Source: Phycisphaerae bacterium
GTDB lineage: Bacteria; Planctomycetota; Phycisphaerae; UBA1845; Fen-1342
DNA: 64,000 nucleotides
Reading direction: 5' to 3'
Assembly: GCA_030612705.1 (NCBI GenBank)
Contig: JAUWNI010000002.1
Location: 1-64,000 of the forward strand
Positions 1 to 8,670 of this stretch are shown piece by piece; position 1 is the stretch's first letter, and every line of letters begins with the position of its first letter. A program made the position numbers and the translations under genes. The notes beneath the pieces were generated by a model. The model searched no databases, had not been told where the DNA came from, and saw nothing but the letters and a program-made list of their open reading frames with translations.

Positions 1-268
1 GGGGTGCGCGGGCGGGGGCCGCGGGGGGGCCCCGCCCCCCGGGGGGCTCTTCGCGGATTCCCGTAGTCGACGTATTTGTGAAATAGAGCGCTAGACAGCC
101 GCCGCGAGCGTTGGATGCACATAACAGCCCTCCTCTCTCCAGACCCAGCCCGACAGCGTACCGTCGGCAAGCCGCAACCGCCAGCCCGCACGGCGGTATT
201 GAGAATGAGCGAGGGCTGCATAACCCTCTTGTACATCGGGTGATAGAGTCACTAGACTGTTTGCTGAG

Positions 269-1090
269 ATGACGGCTGAAACGACCGACACGACGACGCT
301 CGCGGCATCTGCCGCGGTCGACAGCGGGCTGCGCTGCCCGGAGTGCGAATACAACCTGACCGGGCTGACCGAGCCCCGCTGCCCGGAATGCGGCGTGGTG
401 TTCGACTGGGAGGAAGTCCGACGGGCGGTCGCAAACCCACCTCGAATCGCATTTGAACGTGCCAAGCGTTGGAACAAAGTGCCGGCGTTCTTCGTCACCT
501 GGGTGACCGTACTGTTTGCGCCCTGGATCTTCGCCCGACAGATCGTGCAACACGCGAGTTTGCGACACGGACTGGCATTCGCGGGTATCTGCTTCGTAGG
601 TACCTCGCTGAGCTATTTCGCCGGGATGGACTGGGAGTTTCAAGTAACCTGGCTCCTGACCGCGCTGATTTACATCCCGCTGCAAGCGCTTTGGCTATCC
701 GCACTGGATCCCGCCGGCTGGCGCAAGACGGGCAAGACGCTCCGGTTCTGGCTAATAACGGGGTGCTATACGTCCGCGGTGATGCTGACAGAGGTCGTGC
801 ATGGCCCGCCGCTTCTGTTGCTCGGAGACCTCTTGGAATTCGTCATGACCGGTCGCGTGAATTCCTGGCTCGATGAGCTCTACGAGTTCAGCACCGAATC
901 GGTGTTGTTGTGGACACAACTCGGCCTGTGGATCATCGTGCTGTGCTGTGTCTATGCCAAGCGGGTCACAAAGCGGCCACATGCAGCGCTTGTTGCCATC
1001 CGGACGGTCGTCGTCGGAGCAAGCCTGTTGGTGCTGTACGGTGCCGCGGTGCAATGGATCGGCGCGGCAGTTTGCAACGTGTTTGACTAG
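269..1090 (+). CDS. zinc-ribbon integral membrane protein, function unknown
   Basis: This 273-residue protein has two CxxC pairs near its N-terminus (C23/C26 and C38/C41, in CPEC and CPECG contexts), which form a likely zinc ribbon. Several hydrophobic helices follow, beginning near residue 70 (VPAFFVTWVTVLF) and ending in a C-terminal helix. A cytoplasmic zinc ribbon fused to a YIP1-like or other multi-helix membrane domain is common in Planctomycetota, but no substrate is known. The ATG at 269 precedes the zinc ribbon closely, so the start is plausible. It converges with the ABC exporter, with a 24 bp gap. The membrane and zinc-ribbon reading is clear; the role is not. Confidence 0.75.
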   Translation: MTAETTDTTTLAASAAVDSGLRCPECEYNLTGLTEPRCPECGVVFDWEEVRRAVANPPRIAFERAKRWNKVPAFFVTWVTVLFAPWIFARQIVQHASLRHGLAFAGICFVGTSLSYFAGMDWEFQVTWLLTALIYIPLQALWLSALDPAGWRKTGKTLRFWLITGCYTSAVMLTEVVHGPPLLLLGDLLEFVMTGRVNSWLDELYEFSTESVLLWTQLGLWIIVLCCVYAKRVTKRPHAALVAIRTVVVGASLLVLYGAAVQWIGAAVCNVFD

Positions 1091-1114
1091 CAGTGGGGAT
1101 TTGCTTGGACGGCT

Positions 1115-3268
1115 TCAGACGCGCGTGGCGAATTGCGTCTCGCACAGTTTGACGTAGAACGGGCAGGTTTCGAGCAGTTCGGCGTGTTTGCCGTACGAGA
1201 TGATGCGGCCTTCGTTGAGCACCACCGTGACGTCGGCGCGGGCGATGGTGCTGTAGCGGTGCGCGATCACGAACGTCGTGCGGTTGCGCGTGACATCCTC
1301 GAGCGCCTCCTGAATCTTGCGCTCCGACTCGCTGTCGACCTGGCTGGTGGCCTCGTCGAGGATCAGGATCGGCGGGTCACGCAGGATCGCGCGGGCCAGC
1401 GCCAAACGCTGCCGCTGGCCGCCGGAGAGCGAGCGGGTGCTGATGAATGCGTCGTAGCCGTGCGTTTTGCGACCTTCGTGAACGACCGACAAACTTTGGA
1501 TGAAGTCGTCGATGTGGGCACGTTTGGCCGCTCGGCGGATGATTTCATCGTCCAAGACACCATTTGCTCCATACGCGATGTTCGCTCGAACGGTGTCGGC
1601 AAAGATGACGGCTTCCTGCGTGACCAGGCCGATTTGCGAGCGCAGCGATTCGAGAGAAAACTGTGTGATATCGCGACCGTCGATCAAAATCCGGCCGCGC
1701 ATCGGCTCGTAGAATCGCAGCAGCAGTGACATCAGCGTGGTCTTGCCCGAGCCGTTCGGGCCAACCAGCGCGATCGCCTGCCCTTTCCTGACCCTCAAAT
1801 CGACGCCGTCGAGGACGAGCTTGTCGGCGTGTGAGGGGTACGCGAACGAAACGCCGCGGAATTCGATCGCGCCGGCCAGCGGCGGCAAGTCCGGCCGCGG
1901 AGTACGAGAAATAGCCGGTTCCTCGGTGCGAACGTCTCTCAATTCGAGCAGGCGACGGGCCGAGACCTCGGCGGCCTGCAAACGGTTGTTGACCTTGCCC
2001 AGCTTGCGGACCGGATCGAACACGCCGCCGAGACAGACGATCGCGGCGAAGAACAGGTGCGGCTCTAGCTGCTGGTTAAAGACGCGAGTGGCACCGTAGA
2101 CTACGAAACCGGAAACGGCCAGCATCGCCAAAACTTCGAGCGCGGGTTTGGTGGCGGCGTCGACCAACTCGATGTGAGTCTGGGCGCGGGTCAGCGTGCG
2201 ACCTTCGCGTTCGAAACGTTTACCCTCGGCGGCTTGCATGCCGTAGGCCTTGACGACGCGGATGCCGGCGATCCTTTCGCTAAGGTGATCGAGCAGGCGG
2301 CCCCAGGATTCCGAGGCGCGCTTCTGCGAACGTTTAACCAGCCGGCCGAAGGTCCCCATCACGAGCAGACCGATCGGCAGGCCGAGCGCCGCCACGATCA
2401 GCAAACGCCAATCGATCAAAACGGTGAGGGCCAACACGCCGGCGGCCTTCATCGGCTCGCGCACGGCGCGGCCGAAGAGCGTGGTGAGGCCGACCTCGAC
2501 TTTGTTGATGTCGGTGGCGAAGCGACCGAGCGTGTCGCCGGGCGGCTGGGCGCCGTGCCATTGCATGGGTAGTCGGAGGACGTGCTCGGCCAGTTCGCTG
2601 CGCAAATCGTGCAGGGAACTCTGGACCGCCGTCGCAATCAGCCCCTCGTTTGCCAGACGGCAAAGACCACCCAGCAGAGTAATCAGCACTAGCGTACCCA
2701 TGACGATCGCGAGGGTGTTTAGCCTACTGTCGGGATCCTTACCGGACGGGAGTAGTGCGGCAACGCGACAGAGCGCGCCCGACCACCAGTGGTAAGGTTG
2801 CAGGTGGAGTTCTATCTCGCGGCGGTTGTTGTCGGGCAGATGGACAATCGTCACTTGGATCGATTGTTCGGTAAGGCCGGCGAAACGTTGCATCAGCCCA
2901 TAGGAGCCGGGTGATTCGTCCCGGATGGCGACGATGCGGTCGCCGTCCGCGAGCACGCCGGCACTGGGTGATTCGGGGCGGACGTGTGTGATGACGAGGC
3001 CGTCGGGATCGTCGGGCAGATCGGCGGCGATGACGATGTCAAGCCGGCGCTGGGTCTCGGCGCGGTGCAGCCAATCGGCGAGCGTCTCGTGATCGGCGAA
3101 AACGACCTTCAGCAGCGGGATCACACTGGAAATGCTGAAGGTGTAAAAAACGCTCACGCCGATCGCCGCCACCAAGCCCAGAATCAACGGGCGCAGGTGC
3201 GGCCGCAGGTAGGCGATCGTGCGCCGAAAGTTCGGCAGCCAGGTTGTCGGTCGAGGCTCGCGTGACAT
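1115..3268 (-). CDS. ABC exporter (MsbA-like) with a PDZ-like domain inserted after TM1
   Basis: This is a 717-residue fused permease-ATPase of the lipid/multidrug exporter type. The ATPase half is complete: Walker A GPNGSGKTT, Q-loop, signature SLSGGQRQR, Walker B ILILDEATS and the H-loop in IAHR. TM1 lies near residues 27-50 and the next helix near 180-200. The roughly 125 residues between them contain a segment that reads as a PDZ fold (LVITHVRPESPSAGVLADGD, then a beta-rich end), which would sit outside the membrane. MsbA-type exporters normally have only a short loop there. It probably exports a lipid or lipid-linked glycan. The MBOAT gene lies upstream on the same strand, about 215 bp away. 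The start is ATG 3268. Confidence 0.88.
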   Translation of the reverse strand: MSREPRPTTWLPNFRRTIAYLRPHLRPLILGLVAAIGVSVFYTFSISSVIPLLKVVFADHETLADWLHRAETQRRLDIVIAADLPDDPDGLVITHVRPESPSAGVLADGDRIVAIRDESPGSYGLMQRFAGLTEQSIQVTIVHLPDNNRREIELHLQPYHWWSGALCRVAALLPSGKDPDSRLNTLAIVMGTLVLITLLGGLCRLANEGLIATAVQSSLHDLRSELAEHVLRLPMQWHGAQPPGDTLGRFATDINKVEVGLTTLFGRAVREPMKAAGVLALTVLIDWRLLIVAALGLPIGLLVMGTFGRLVKRSQKRASESWGRLLDHLSERIAGIRVVKAYGMQAAEGKRFEREGRTLTRAQTHIELVDAATKPALEVLAMLAVSGFVVYGATRVFNQQLEPHLFFAAIVCLGGVFDPVRKLGKVNNRLQAAEVSARRLLELRDVRTEEPAISRTPRPDLPPLAGAIEFRGVSFAYPSHADKLVLDGVDLRVRKGQAIALVGPNGSGKTTLMSLLLRFYEPMRGRILIDGRDITQFSLESLRSQIGLVTQEAVIFADTVRANIAYGANGVLDDEIIRRAAKRAHIDDFIQSLSVVHEGRKTHGYDAFISTRSLSGGQRQRLALARAILRDPPILILDEATSQVDSESERKIQEALEDVTRNRTTFVIAHRYSTIARADVTVVLNEGRIISYGKHAELLETCPFYVKLCETQFATRV

Positions 3269-3483
3269 CCGGAGCTATCATAGCTTGCTGGACGGCCGGC
3301 GGGCAGACGCATAATGTGATAATTGCCGCTCTCGGACATCGCCGAAGATGGCCACCAATCAGAGCCCCAAGCGCAAGCGCGGGGTTTCATGGGGGAACAA
3401 CAGGACCCGCTCGCCGGCGTTCGGGGCACTGATTCGTGCCGCGAACAATATCACGCAAGCGACGAGGGAAGCGTGAACAAGTC

Positions 3484-4971
3484 TCAGGAACCCAGGAGTG
3501 TTTCCAGCGGTCGGCGGATCAATTCCCAGGTGACACGCAACGCACCGCTACCCCCGAAAAAGATCAGCAGCGAATGCACGAAGAAGTGCATCGTAATCGC
3601 CCAGGAGAGGATTTGCGGCAGGGGACGGAGTTTGATAAACGCGCGGCGAATGACGGGTAACCGGCCGGTCGGCCTCTCATCAAGCTGCTTCATCCAGCGA
3701 ACCCAATGCTGGTTTATCACGATCATCAGGCCCATGACAACGCCCCAGGCCAACATTTGAAAGGCCAGGGCGTGCCAGACGCCGACTAGGGCAAATGTGA
3801 CGATGAGGTTGAGGCTGACGTGGCGGCGGTTTCCGCCGAGCGGGATGTAGATGTAGTCGCGGATCAGGAACGAGAGACTGATGTGCCAACGCCGCCAGAA
3901 GTCGCGCAGGCTGGTGGCGATCCAGGGCCAATTGAAGTTTTCGACCTGGCGGTAACCGAGCAGCCGGGCGATGCCGGCCGAGACGTCGCAATAGCCGCTG
4001 AATTCGAGGTAGAGCCAGAAGATCTGGATGTAGATGCCGAAGTAGAGGAAGGCATAGCTGCTGATCCGCTCGGGGTGTCCGTAGTAATCGCCGCCGCCGA
4101 TCTTGCTCGTGAGAACGGGCACGAAATACCACGTCGCGATCAGGCCCTTGGAAAGTCCCCAGGCGATCCGCGCCAGCGCGGGCGGCACGTTTCGCCAGGA
4201 TCGGCGCTGGTGGCAGGTATCCATCTCGTCCTGAAAGCGGTCGAAGCGTTCGAGCGGCCCCTGCATCAGGCCGGGGGCGTAGCAGATGTACGCCAGGAAG
4301 TTCAGCAGGCTGCGGCGCTGCCGCGGGATCGTGTCGCGTTTGAGCTCCGAGAAATAGTGCAGCATGCGCATCGCGAAGTATGCCACGCCGATGTTGTGCG
4401 GGTTCCAGAAGACGGCCTTGATCAGCGGTGCCGCTTGGCCGGTTTCGAGCTTGAAAAACTGGCCGAAGATGCGCGGCTCCCAGCCCCACTCGCGGACCCC
4501 GAGCGGGAAGACCCACTGGGCGTGTTGATATAGCCACGCGTTTAGCCCCGCCGGCAGATCGACTCTATGGATGAGCATGCCCAGCAGATACCAGCCGCCG
4601 ACGGCGGCGATGCCGGCTAGCGGCGGACCCCACTGGAGCACGTCGGTTCGCCTGGCCTCGATCGCGAAGCGCTCGCTGATCCGGTAAAAGGTGGCCCCCA
4701 TCGCGAGCCAAAGTGCCGCGTAGGCGGCCCCGAAAACGTAAGCCAGGAACGCCAGTCCGGTGAGCACGATGCCGATTCGCAGATGCCGGCGTGAAAACAG
4801 CATCAAAAGCGGCACCAGCGGCAGGAAGTAGCAGACCACGTAACGGTCGTCGAGAATCTGCCCGAGCCAAAAGCCCCGCCAATCCGCCCAGGGTGTGTCG
4901 ACGATGGGCTGTCGGACGAAGTCCCACAGCCCGGCGACGAGTTGCGAAATGTCGGCGGTGGCGGCGTCCAC
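3484..4971 (-). CDS. MBOAT-family membrane O-acyltransferase (AlgI/DltB-like)
   Basis: This 495-residue polytopic protein carries the MBOAT hallmarks: the RDFWRRWHISLSFLIRDYIY block and a later GVWHA motif holding the catalytic histidine, inside about ten hydrophobic helices. Family members transfer acyl, usually acetyl, groups across the membrane to polysaccharides or lipids. Here the context, an MsbA-like exporter downstream, suggests modification of an envelope polymer, which is an inference. No AlgJ/AlgX-type SGNH partner is adjacent. The start is GTG 4971, preceded by AAGGA at good spacing. The family call is firm; the substrate is unknown. Confidence 0.9.
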   Translation of the reverse strand: MDAATADISQLVAGLWDFVRQPIVDTPWADWRGFWLGQILDDRYVVCYFLPLVPLLMLFSRRHLRIGIVLTGLAFLAYVFGAAYAALWLAMGATFYRISERFAIEARRTDVLQWGPPLAGIAAVGGWYLLGMLIHRVDLPAGLNAWLYQHAQWVFPLGVREWGWEPRIFGQFFKLETGQAAPLIKAVFWNPHNIGVAYFAMRMLHYFSELKRDTIPRQRRSLLNFLAYICYAPGLMQGPLERFDRFQDEMDTCHQRRSWRNVPPALARIAWGLSKGLIATWYFVPVLTSKIGGGDYYGHPERISSYAFLYFGIYIQIFWLYLEFSGYCDVSAGIARLLGYRQVENFNWPWIATSLRDFWRRWHISLSFLIRDYIYIPLGGNRRHVSLNLIVTFALVGVWHALAFQMLAWGVVMGLMIVINQHWVRWMKQLDERPTGRLPVIRRAFIKLRPLPQILSWAITMHFFVHSLLIFFGGSGALRVTWELIRRPLETLLGS

Positions 4972-5310
4972 GAATCGATCCTTACATAAGCAAGCCGATC
5001 ACGCTCCCCCACTCCCTGCCGCGTAATGAAGTAGCGGCCCGCGCCTCGCGGGCCGGCCCGCCAGGAAAGCAGCACCGGTCTTGTCAACGGACTTCTGCCG
5101 GACCGGTTGTCGCAGGATAGTGCACGGCCGCTCGGGGGCAACGCGCCGAGGAGCGGAGAAGAATATTTCGCGGTGCGGGCTTTGTAGCGTCCGCCCCCCG
5201 TGGCGGACGTCGGGTGGCGAAAGATTTCCACATTCTACGTCCGCCGCGGGGGGCGGACGCTACGTTTCCCGGCTTACACAGCGCCCGCGAAAACTGTCAT
5301 GCACCTGGTA
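4972..5310. repeat. intergenic region with a copy of dispersed palindromic repeat family P
   Basis: No gene is visible. About 5183-5306 holds a dispersed palindromic unit (tagcgtccgcc, a hairpin, gctacgtttcccggcttacacagcg, then a tgtcatgcacc end). Related units occur at 7392-7519, 14755-14916 and 17033-17107. A second hairpin of gcgggcc type lies near 5040-5060. Confidence 0.6.
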
Positions 5311-5319
5311 AAAAATACC

Positions 5320-5353
5320 TTGACGAGAGACGTTTAGTGGGGGATGCTATTAC
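5320..5353 (+). promoter_or_regulatory. possible sigma-70-type promoter for the cold-shock gene
   Basis: A TTGACG hexamer at 5320-5325 is followed at about 19 bp by TGCTAT (5345-5350). This would give a leader of roughly 90 bases before the cold-shock gene. Long leaders are usual for csp genes. The spacing is longer than ideal, so this is tentative. Confidence 0.3.
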
Positions 5354-5448
5354 TAGAGTACCGTTGTTCCTACGGAATCTGCGCGTACAGAAAGGGCAGC
5401 TTTCAGCAGGTTCCGTCGGCGGTCTTACATCAGTAGAGGTTTGGTGGC

Positions 5449-5652
5449 ATGCCAAGTGGTTCGGTAAAGTGGTTCAACGACACGAAGGGGTACGGATTCA
5501 TTCAGTCAGACGACGGACAAGACGTTTTCGTCCACCAGAGCGAGATCCAGGCTGAGGGATTTCGGTCGTTGAAGGAGGGGCAGAAGGTCGAATTCGACGT
5601 CACACAAGGCGACAAAGGGACCAAGGCAATCAATGTAAAACTCATCGAGTAG
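5449..5652 (+). CDS. cold-shock domain protein (CspA family)
   Basis: This 67-residue single cold-shock domain has the RNP1 motif KGYGFI and an RNP2-like DVFVHQ, the two strands that bind single-stranded nucleic acid. Length and sequence match ordinary bacterial Csp proteins, which act as RNA chaperones in the cytoplasm. The ATG at 5449 follows a long leader, consistent with post-transcriptional control known for the family. A GC hairpin lies downstream. There is no operon partner. Whether it is cold-inducible cannot be read from the sequence. Confidence 0.95.
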   Translation: MPSGSVKWFNDTKGYGFIQSDDGQDVFVHQSEIQAEGFRSLKEGQKVEFDVTQGDKGTKAINVKLIE

Positions 5653-5712
5653 TTCGCCCGCGGGCAAATCCCGCTTGACGAAATTGTTGACGCACCAATT
5701 CATGAAAACACG

Positions 5713-5749
5713 CGCAACCCTCCCGACCTCGGCCGGGGGGGTTGTTGCG
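5713..5749. terminator. GC-rich hairpin between the convergent csp and mlaD-like genes
   Basis: An inverted repeat (cgcaaccctcccg pairing with cgggggggttgttgcg) sits about 60 bases after the csp stop and about 55 bases beyond the end of the convergent MCE gene. There is no clear U-tract on either strand, so it could be a terminator or only a stabilising hairpin. Confidence 0.4.
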
Positions 5750-5802
5750 TTCGCGGGGCAGGCTGCTACAACAGAACGCAAGACACCTAACTACCCTTGG
5801 TA

Positions 5803-6870
5803 TCATAACGACACACGAACCTTGCCCGCTCGCCACTCCTGGACCAGCAGGCGAAACTCCTCAGTGGTCTCGGCCAGTCGGCGGAAAGTCAGGACCAGCG
5901 ATTCGTAGAGCCGATTATCCGCCAGCAGGTGGCCGATCGTGCCCTCCCCGCGGTCGACTTTTTCCATAATTGAATTGAGTCTCGTGAGGACGCGGCTGGC
6001 AATTTCCAGGTCGTCGGTGAGGGAGCGGGACACGCGTTCGACATTCCCTTCGATACGCGTGACGGCCGCGGAGGTTGTTTCGATCAGCTTCTTGGCCTCG
6101 ACCGCGGTGACGCGGGCGTCGGCGGCGGCGGCTTTCATCTCGGAAACGACGACCTTGCCATCCTCGCTCATAACGTAGAAATTATCGATCGACATTCTGA
6201 ACTTGCTCTTGACGTCGGGATCACCGAGAACGTCGTTGAAGTGCTTGAGCGCCGCGTCGAGCCGCGCGACGGCAGTCGCCAGGTTCCCGCTCGGGCCGCC
6301 GGGCTGGTCGACGACGTCGATATCGAGCGGCTTAAAAACCTCGTGCAAATCCTCGAGCACGGGGGTCAGGGCGGCGGCGGCTTCGGCGATCCGCGTCGCA
6401 GTCTTATCAAAGTTGGTGACGATCTCCTTGGGGATCAGCGATTCCATCGCCGAACTGATCTGCCCCTGGATAGGCGTTCCCGAGGCCAGCACGGGGGCGT
6501 CGGAGGGGCCGGGTATGATCCGAATCGGTGGCCGCCCCTCGCCGAGTCCCGGCTCGTTCGTCCTGGCGCGGCTGCCCTCGCGCAACACCCGGCCCTGATC
6601 GAGAATGACTTCGACGTTGACCCCCACGTCAAAACGATCGGGGTCGACAAAGTCGACTCCGCTCACGCGGCCGATCGGGAGGCCCCCGACCGTGACGATC
6701 GTTCCGGGGCGAATACCCGTGGCGCGTTCGAAACGCACGTTGATCACGTACGCATCGGCCCGGCGGGTCCAGAAACCCGTCTGGCCGAATAGGACTATCA
6801 AAACGCACAACGCCGCCATACCGACCAGTACGAACAAGCCAACCCAGAAATTCTGACGTGATTGTTTCAT
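5803..6870 (-). CDS. MlaD/MCE-family lipid-transport protein
   Basis: One N-terminal anchor helix (residues about 9-30, FWVGLFVLVGMAALCVLIVLF) is followed by a single MCE domain (GIRPGTIVTVGGLPIGRV, then VGVNVEVIL). A long helical, probably coiled-coil, C-terminal half follows. MlaD-type proteins are periplasmic lipid-binding subunits of Mla/Mce ABC systems that move phospholipid between membranes. The usual MlaE permease and MlaF ATPase genes are not adjacent. The start is taken as ATG 6870, because GGGAG lies 8 bases upstream; the ORF-track start at 6879 lacks this. The family call is strong; the partners are unknown. Confidence 0.88.
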   Translation of the reverse strand: MKQSRQNFWVGLFVLVGMAALCVLIVLFGQTGFWTRRADAYVINVRFERATGIRPGTIVTVGGLPIGRVSGVDFVDPDRFDVGVNVEVILDQGRVLREGSRARTNEPGLGEGRPPIRIIPGPSDAPVLASGTPIQGQISSAMESLIPKEIVTNFDKTATRIAEAAAALTPVLEDLHEVFKPLDIDVVDQPGGPSGNLATAVARLDAALKHFNDVLGDPDVKSKFRMSIDNFYVMSEDGKVVVSEMKAAAADARVTAVEAKKLIETTSAAVTRIEGNVERVSRSLTDDLEIASRVLTRLNSIMEKVDRGEGTIGHLLADNRLYESLVLTFRRLAETTEEFRLLVQEWRAGKVRVSL

Positions 6871-7000
6871 GACGAGCACTCCCTGGTTTCGGGACGCCCG
6901 GCCGCGATATAATCATTGTGGCCAATCGTCCGCATCGTGCCATTGTGTCGCAACGCCGCAAATACTACACTATTTGCGCTGCCAGCAAAGGAGGTGTTCC

Positions 7001-7387
7001 GTGGCCGATTGCTTTGAAGGAAAAACGATTCTGATCGTGGACGACGATCCCGATATTCTGACGGCCATCACGACCAGCCTCGCCGACACCGGAGCCACGC
7101 TGGAGACGGCCGCCGATGGGAACACCGCCGTCGCGCTGGCCGAGGAAAAGAAGCCGGACCTGGTGATTCTCGACATCATGCTCCCACAGAAAAGCGGCTT
7201 TCTGGTGCTCGAACGCATACGTCAAGGCAAGCGGCGTGGCGAAAAGCCGCACGTAATCATGATCACCGGGAATCAGGGACGCCGCCACCGTCAGTATGCC
7301 GAGACCCTCGGGGTTGACGAGTACCTGAACAAGCCGTTCCGGATGGAGCGGCTGGTGGAAGCAACAGAGAAGCTGCTGTCGGACTGA
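7001..7387 (+). CDS. stand-alone response regulator receiver domain
   Basis: This is a 128-residue CheY-like receiver. It has the acidic cluster VDDDPD, the phospho-acceptor aspartate D58 in VILDIMLP and the conserved lysine in NKPF. There is no output domain. The true start is GTG 7001, preceded by AAAGGAGGTG; the upstream 44 codons of the ORF-track entry cross the promoter region of the divergent MCE gene. No histidine kinase is adjacent, so its partner is unknown. It could act by protein-protein contact, as single-domain regulators do. Confidence 0.88.
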   Translation: MADCFEGKTILIVDDDPDILTAITTSLADTGATLETAADGNTAVALAEEKKPDLVILDIMLPQKSGFLVLERIRQGKRRGEKPHVIMITGNQGRRHRQYAETLGVDEYLNKPFRMERLVEATEKLLSD

Positions 7388-7391
7388 CGCA

Positions 7392-7519
7392 CGGGTGCAC
7401 GACAGTTTTGGCGGGCACTGTGTAGGCCGGGAAACGTAGCGTGGGCCCCCCCCGATACTGGGCGGGCGCGGCCTCCAAAACCCGGTAAACCGTCGGACTC
7501 GTAGGGCCTACGCTACAGG
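7392..7519. repeat. copy of dispersed palindromic repeat family P
   Basis: The unit begins gggtgcacgacagtttt and runs through tgtgtaggccgggaaacgtagcg. Its ends resemble 14755-14916 and, inverted, 5183-5306. No coding capacity is seen in 7388-7596. Confidence 0.6.
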
Positions 7520-7596
7520 AATTCGGCCGTCGAAGACTTTTACGGCGGACTGCTAACTTGACCAGTGTAGTGAGAATCTAGCCTGGAGAGAGACCC

Positions 7597-8571
7597 ATGT
7601 GGTATGTTTGGACCGCCGTTCTTTGTTTTCAATTAGCCGTGTGTCAGGCTTGTGCGCCGGGGGCGACCGTAACGCCGGAACCGACAACGCCCGAGACAGT
7701 TTCGTCACAAACGCCGCCGCCGTCATCGCCGGCGCCCAAAACCGACCAGAAAACAGAACTGGCGGATACGCCGGCCGCCCCGCCCCCGCCGAAGGAGAAG
7801 GAGCCGGAAATCACGTTGCCGACCGGACCGATGCGGGTAGAGCCGTGGGCGCTATCCGAGTCGCGGAACCGATACGATAGCGATGTGCCGCCGAATGTTT
7901 CGGAGCCGACGCTCGCCCTGCGGGCGAAGCTGACCGGCGAGCGTCTGGTGCATATGGTTGGCCGCGGCGAGTTGATCATCGAGGAGATGGTCGACGACAC
8001 CGGAGCGATACTGAAGTCGTTGGCGGACTACAAGACGCGCGAACTGACGAAGACCTACTCGATACGCGCGGGCAAGCGGATGATGATGACAGGTTTCGCG
8101 AGCCTGACCGTGAACGCGAAGGCCACCAGCCGCCAGGCACGCAAGCTCACGAAGGTCAAAGGCTACGTAAACGTGGTCTACGCGACCGAGACCGAAGAAA
8201 TCATGATCGACAACCCGCTGCAATATCTCGGAAGTTACATCGAACATCCGCGGCTAAAGGAAGTGGGGCTCAAGATCAAAGTGATCTCTCCGGGTAAGGA
8301 AACCAAGGACAGGCGCGATACCAGCGGCATGGCATTGGAATACGAGGACGGGGCCCGCAAGCACATCCGAAAGCTCGAGTTCTTCGACGCGTGGTTGAAA
8401 CCGCTGTACGCGCGGGAGCGCCCGGCGGAAAAACCGGACGGGAGTGAATACGTCTTATACAACATCGTCGCTGGGCAGATGAACGCCGACACGCAGATGC
8501 TGCTGAAGTTCTACCCGGAGATCGAGGAGGAAAAGGTCGAATTCACATTTGAAGACCTTGAACTTCCATAA
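7597..8571 (+). CDS. exported proline-rich hypothetical protein
   Basis: This 324-residue protein begins with a short hydrophobic leader (residues 3-18) ending in a cysteine-containing VCQAC stretch. A proline/threonine/glutamate-rich low-complexity linker follows (about 25-75), then a soluble alpha/beta region with repeated beta segments. I recognise no domain. The leader could be a lipoprotein or Sec signal, although the lipobox is not canonical. The ATG 7597 is preceded by GGAGAGA at good spacing, so the gene is probably real. It lies between repeat sequence and a flippase and has no obvious operon. Confidence 0.6.
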   Translation: MWYVWTAVLCFQLAVCQACAPGATVTPEPTTPETVSSQTPPPSSPAPKTDQKTELADTPAAPPPPKEKEPEITLPTGPMRVEPWALSESRNRYDSDVPPNVSEPTLALRAKLTGERLVHMVGRGELIIEEMVDDTGAILKSLADYKTRELTKTYSIRAGKRMMMTGFASLTVNAKATSRQARKLTKVKGYVNVVYATETEEIMIDNPLQYLGSYIEHPRLKEVGLKIKVISPGKETKDRRDTSGMALEYEDGARKHIRKLEFFDAWLKPLYARERPAEKPDGSEYVLYNIVAGQMNADTQMLLKFYPEIEEEKVEFTFEDLELP

Positions 8572-8670
8572 CCATTGCGAACGGCATTTTGCCGGCAGGC
8601 GAACGCCGATCAGGCAAAATTTCCGACGGGCGTTGCGAACCGGCGGCGATAGCCGACGGAGGAGCGGCTG

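Noticed and set aside
91-498. 135-residue minus-strand ORF at the window start
   Set aside because: It overlaps the zinc-ribbon gene on the opposite strand, has a low-complexity serine/arginine-rich start, and has no recognisable domain. The zinc-ribbon gene has far better coding evidence.
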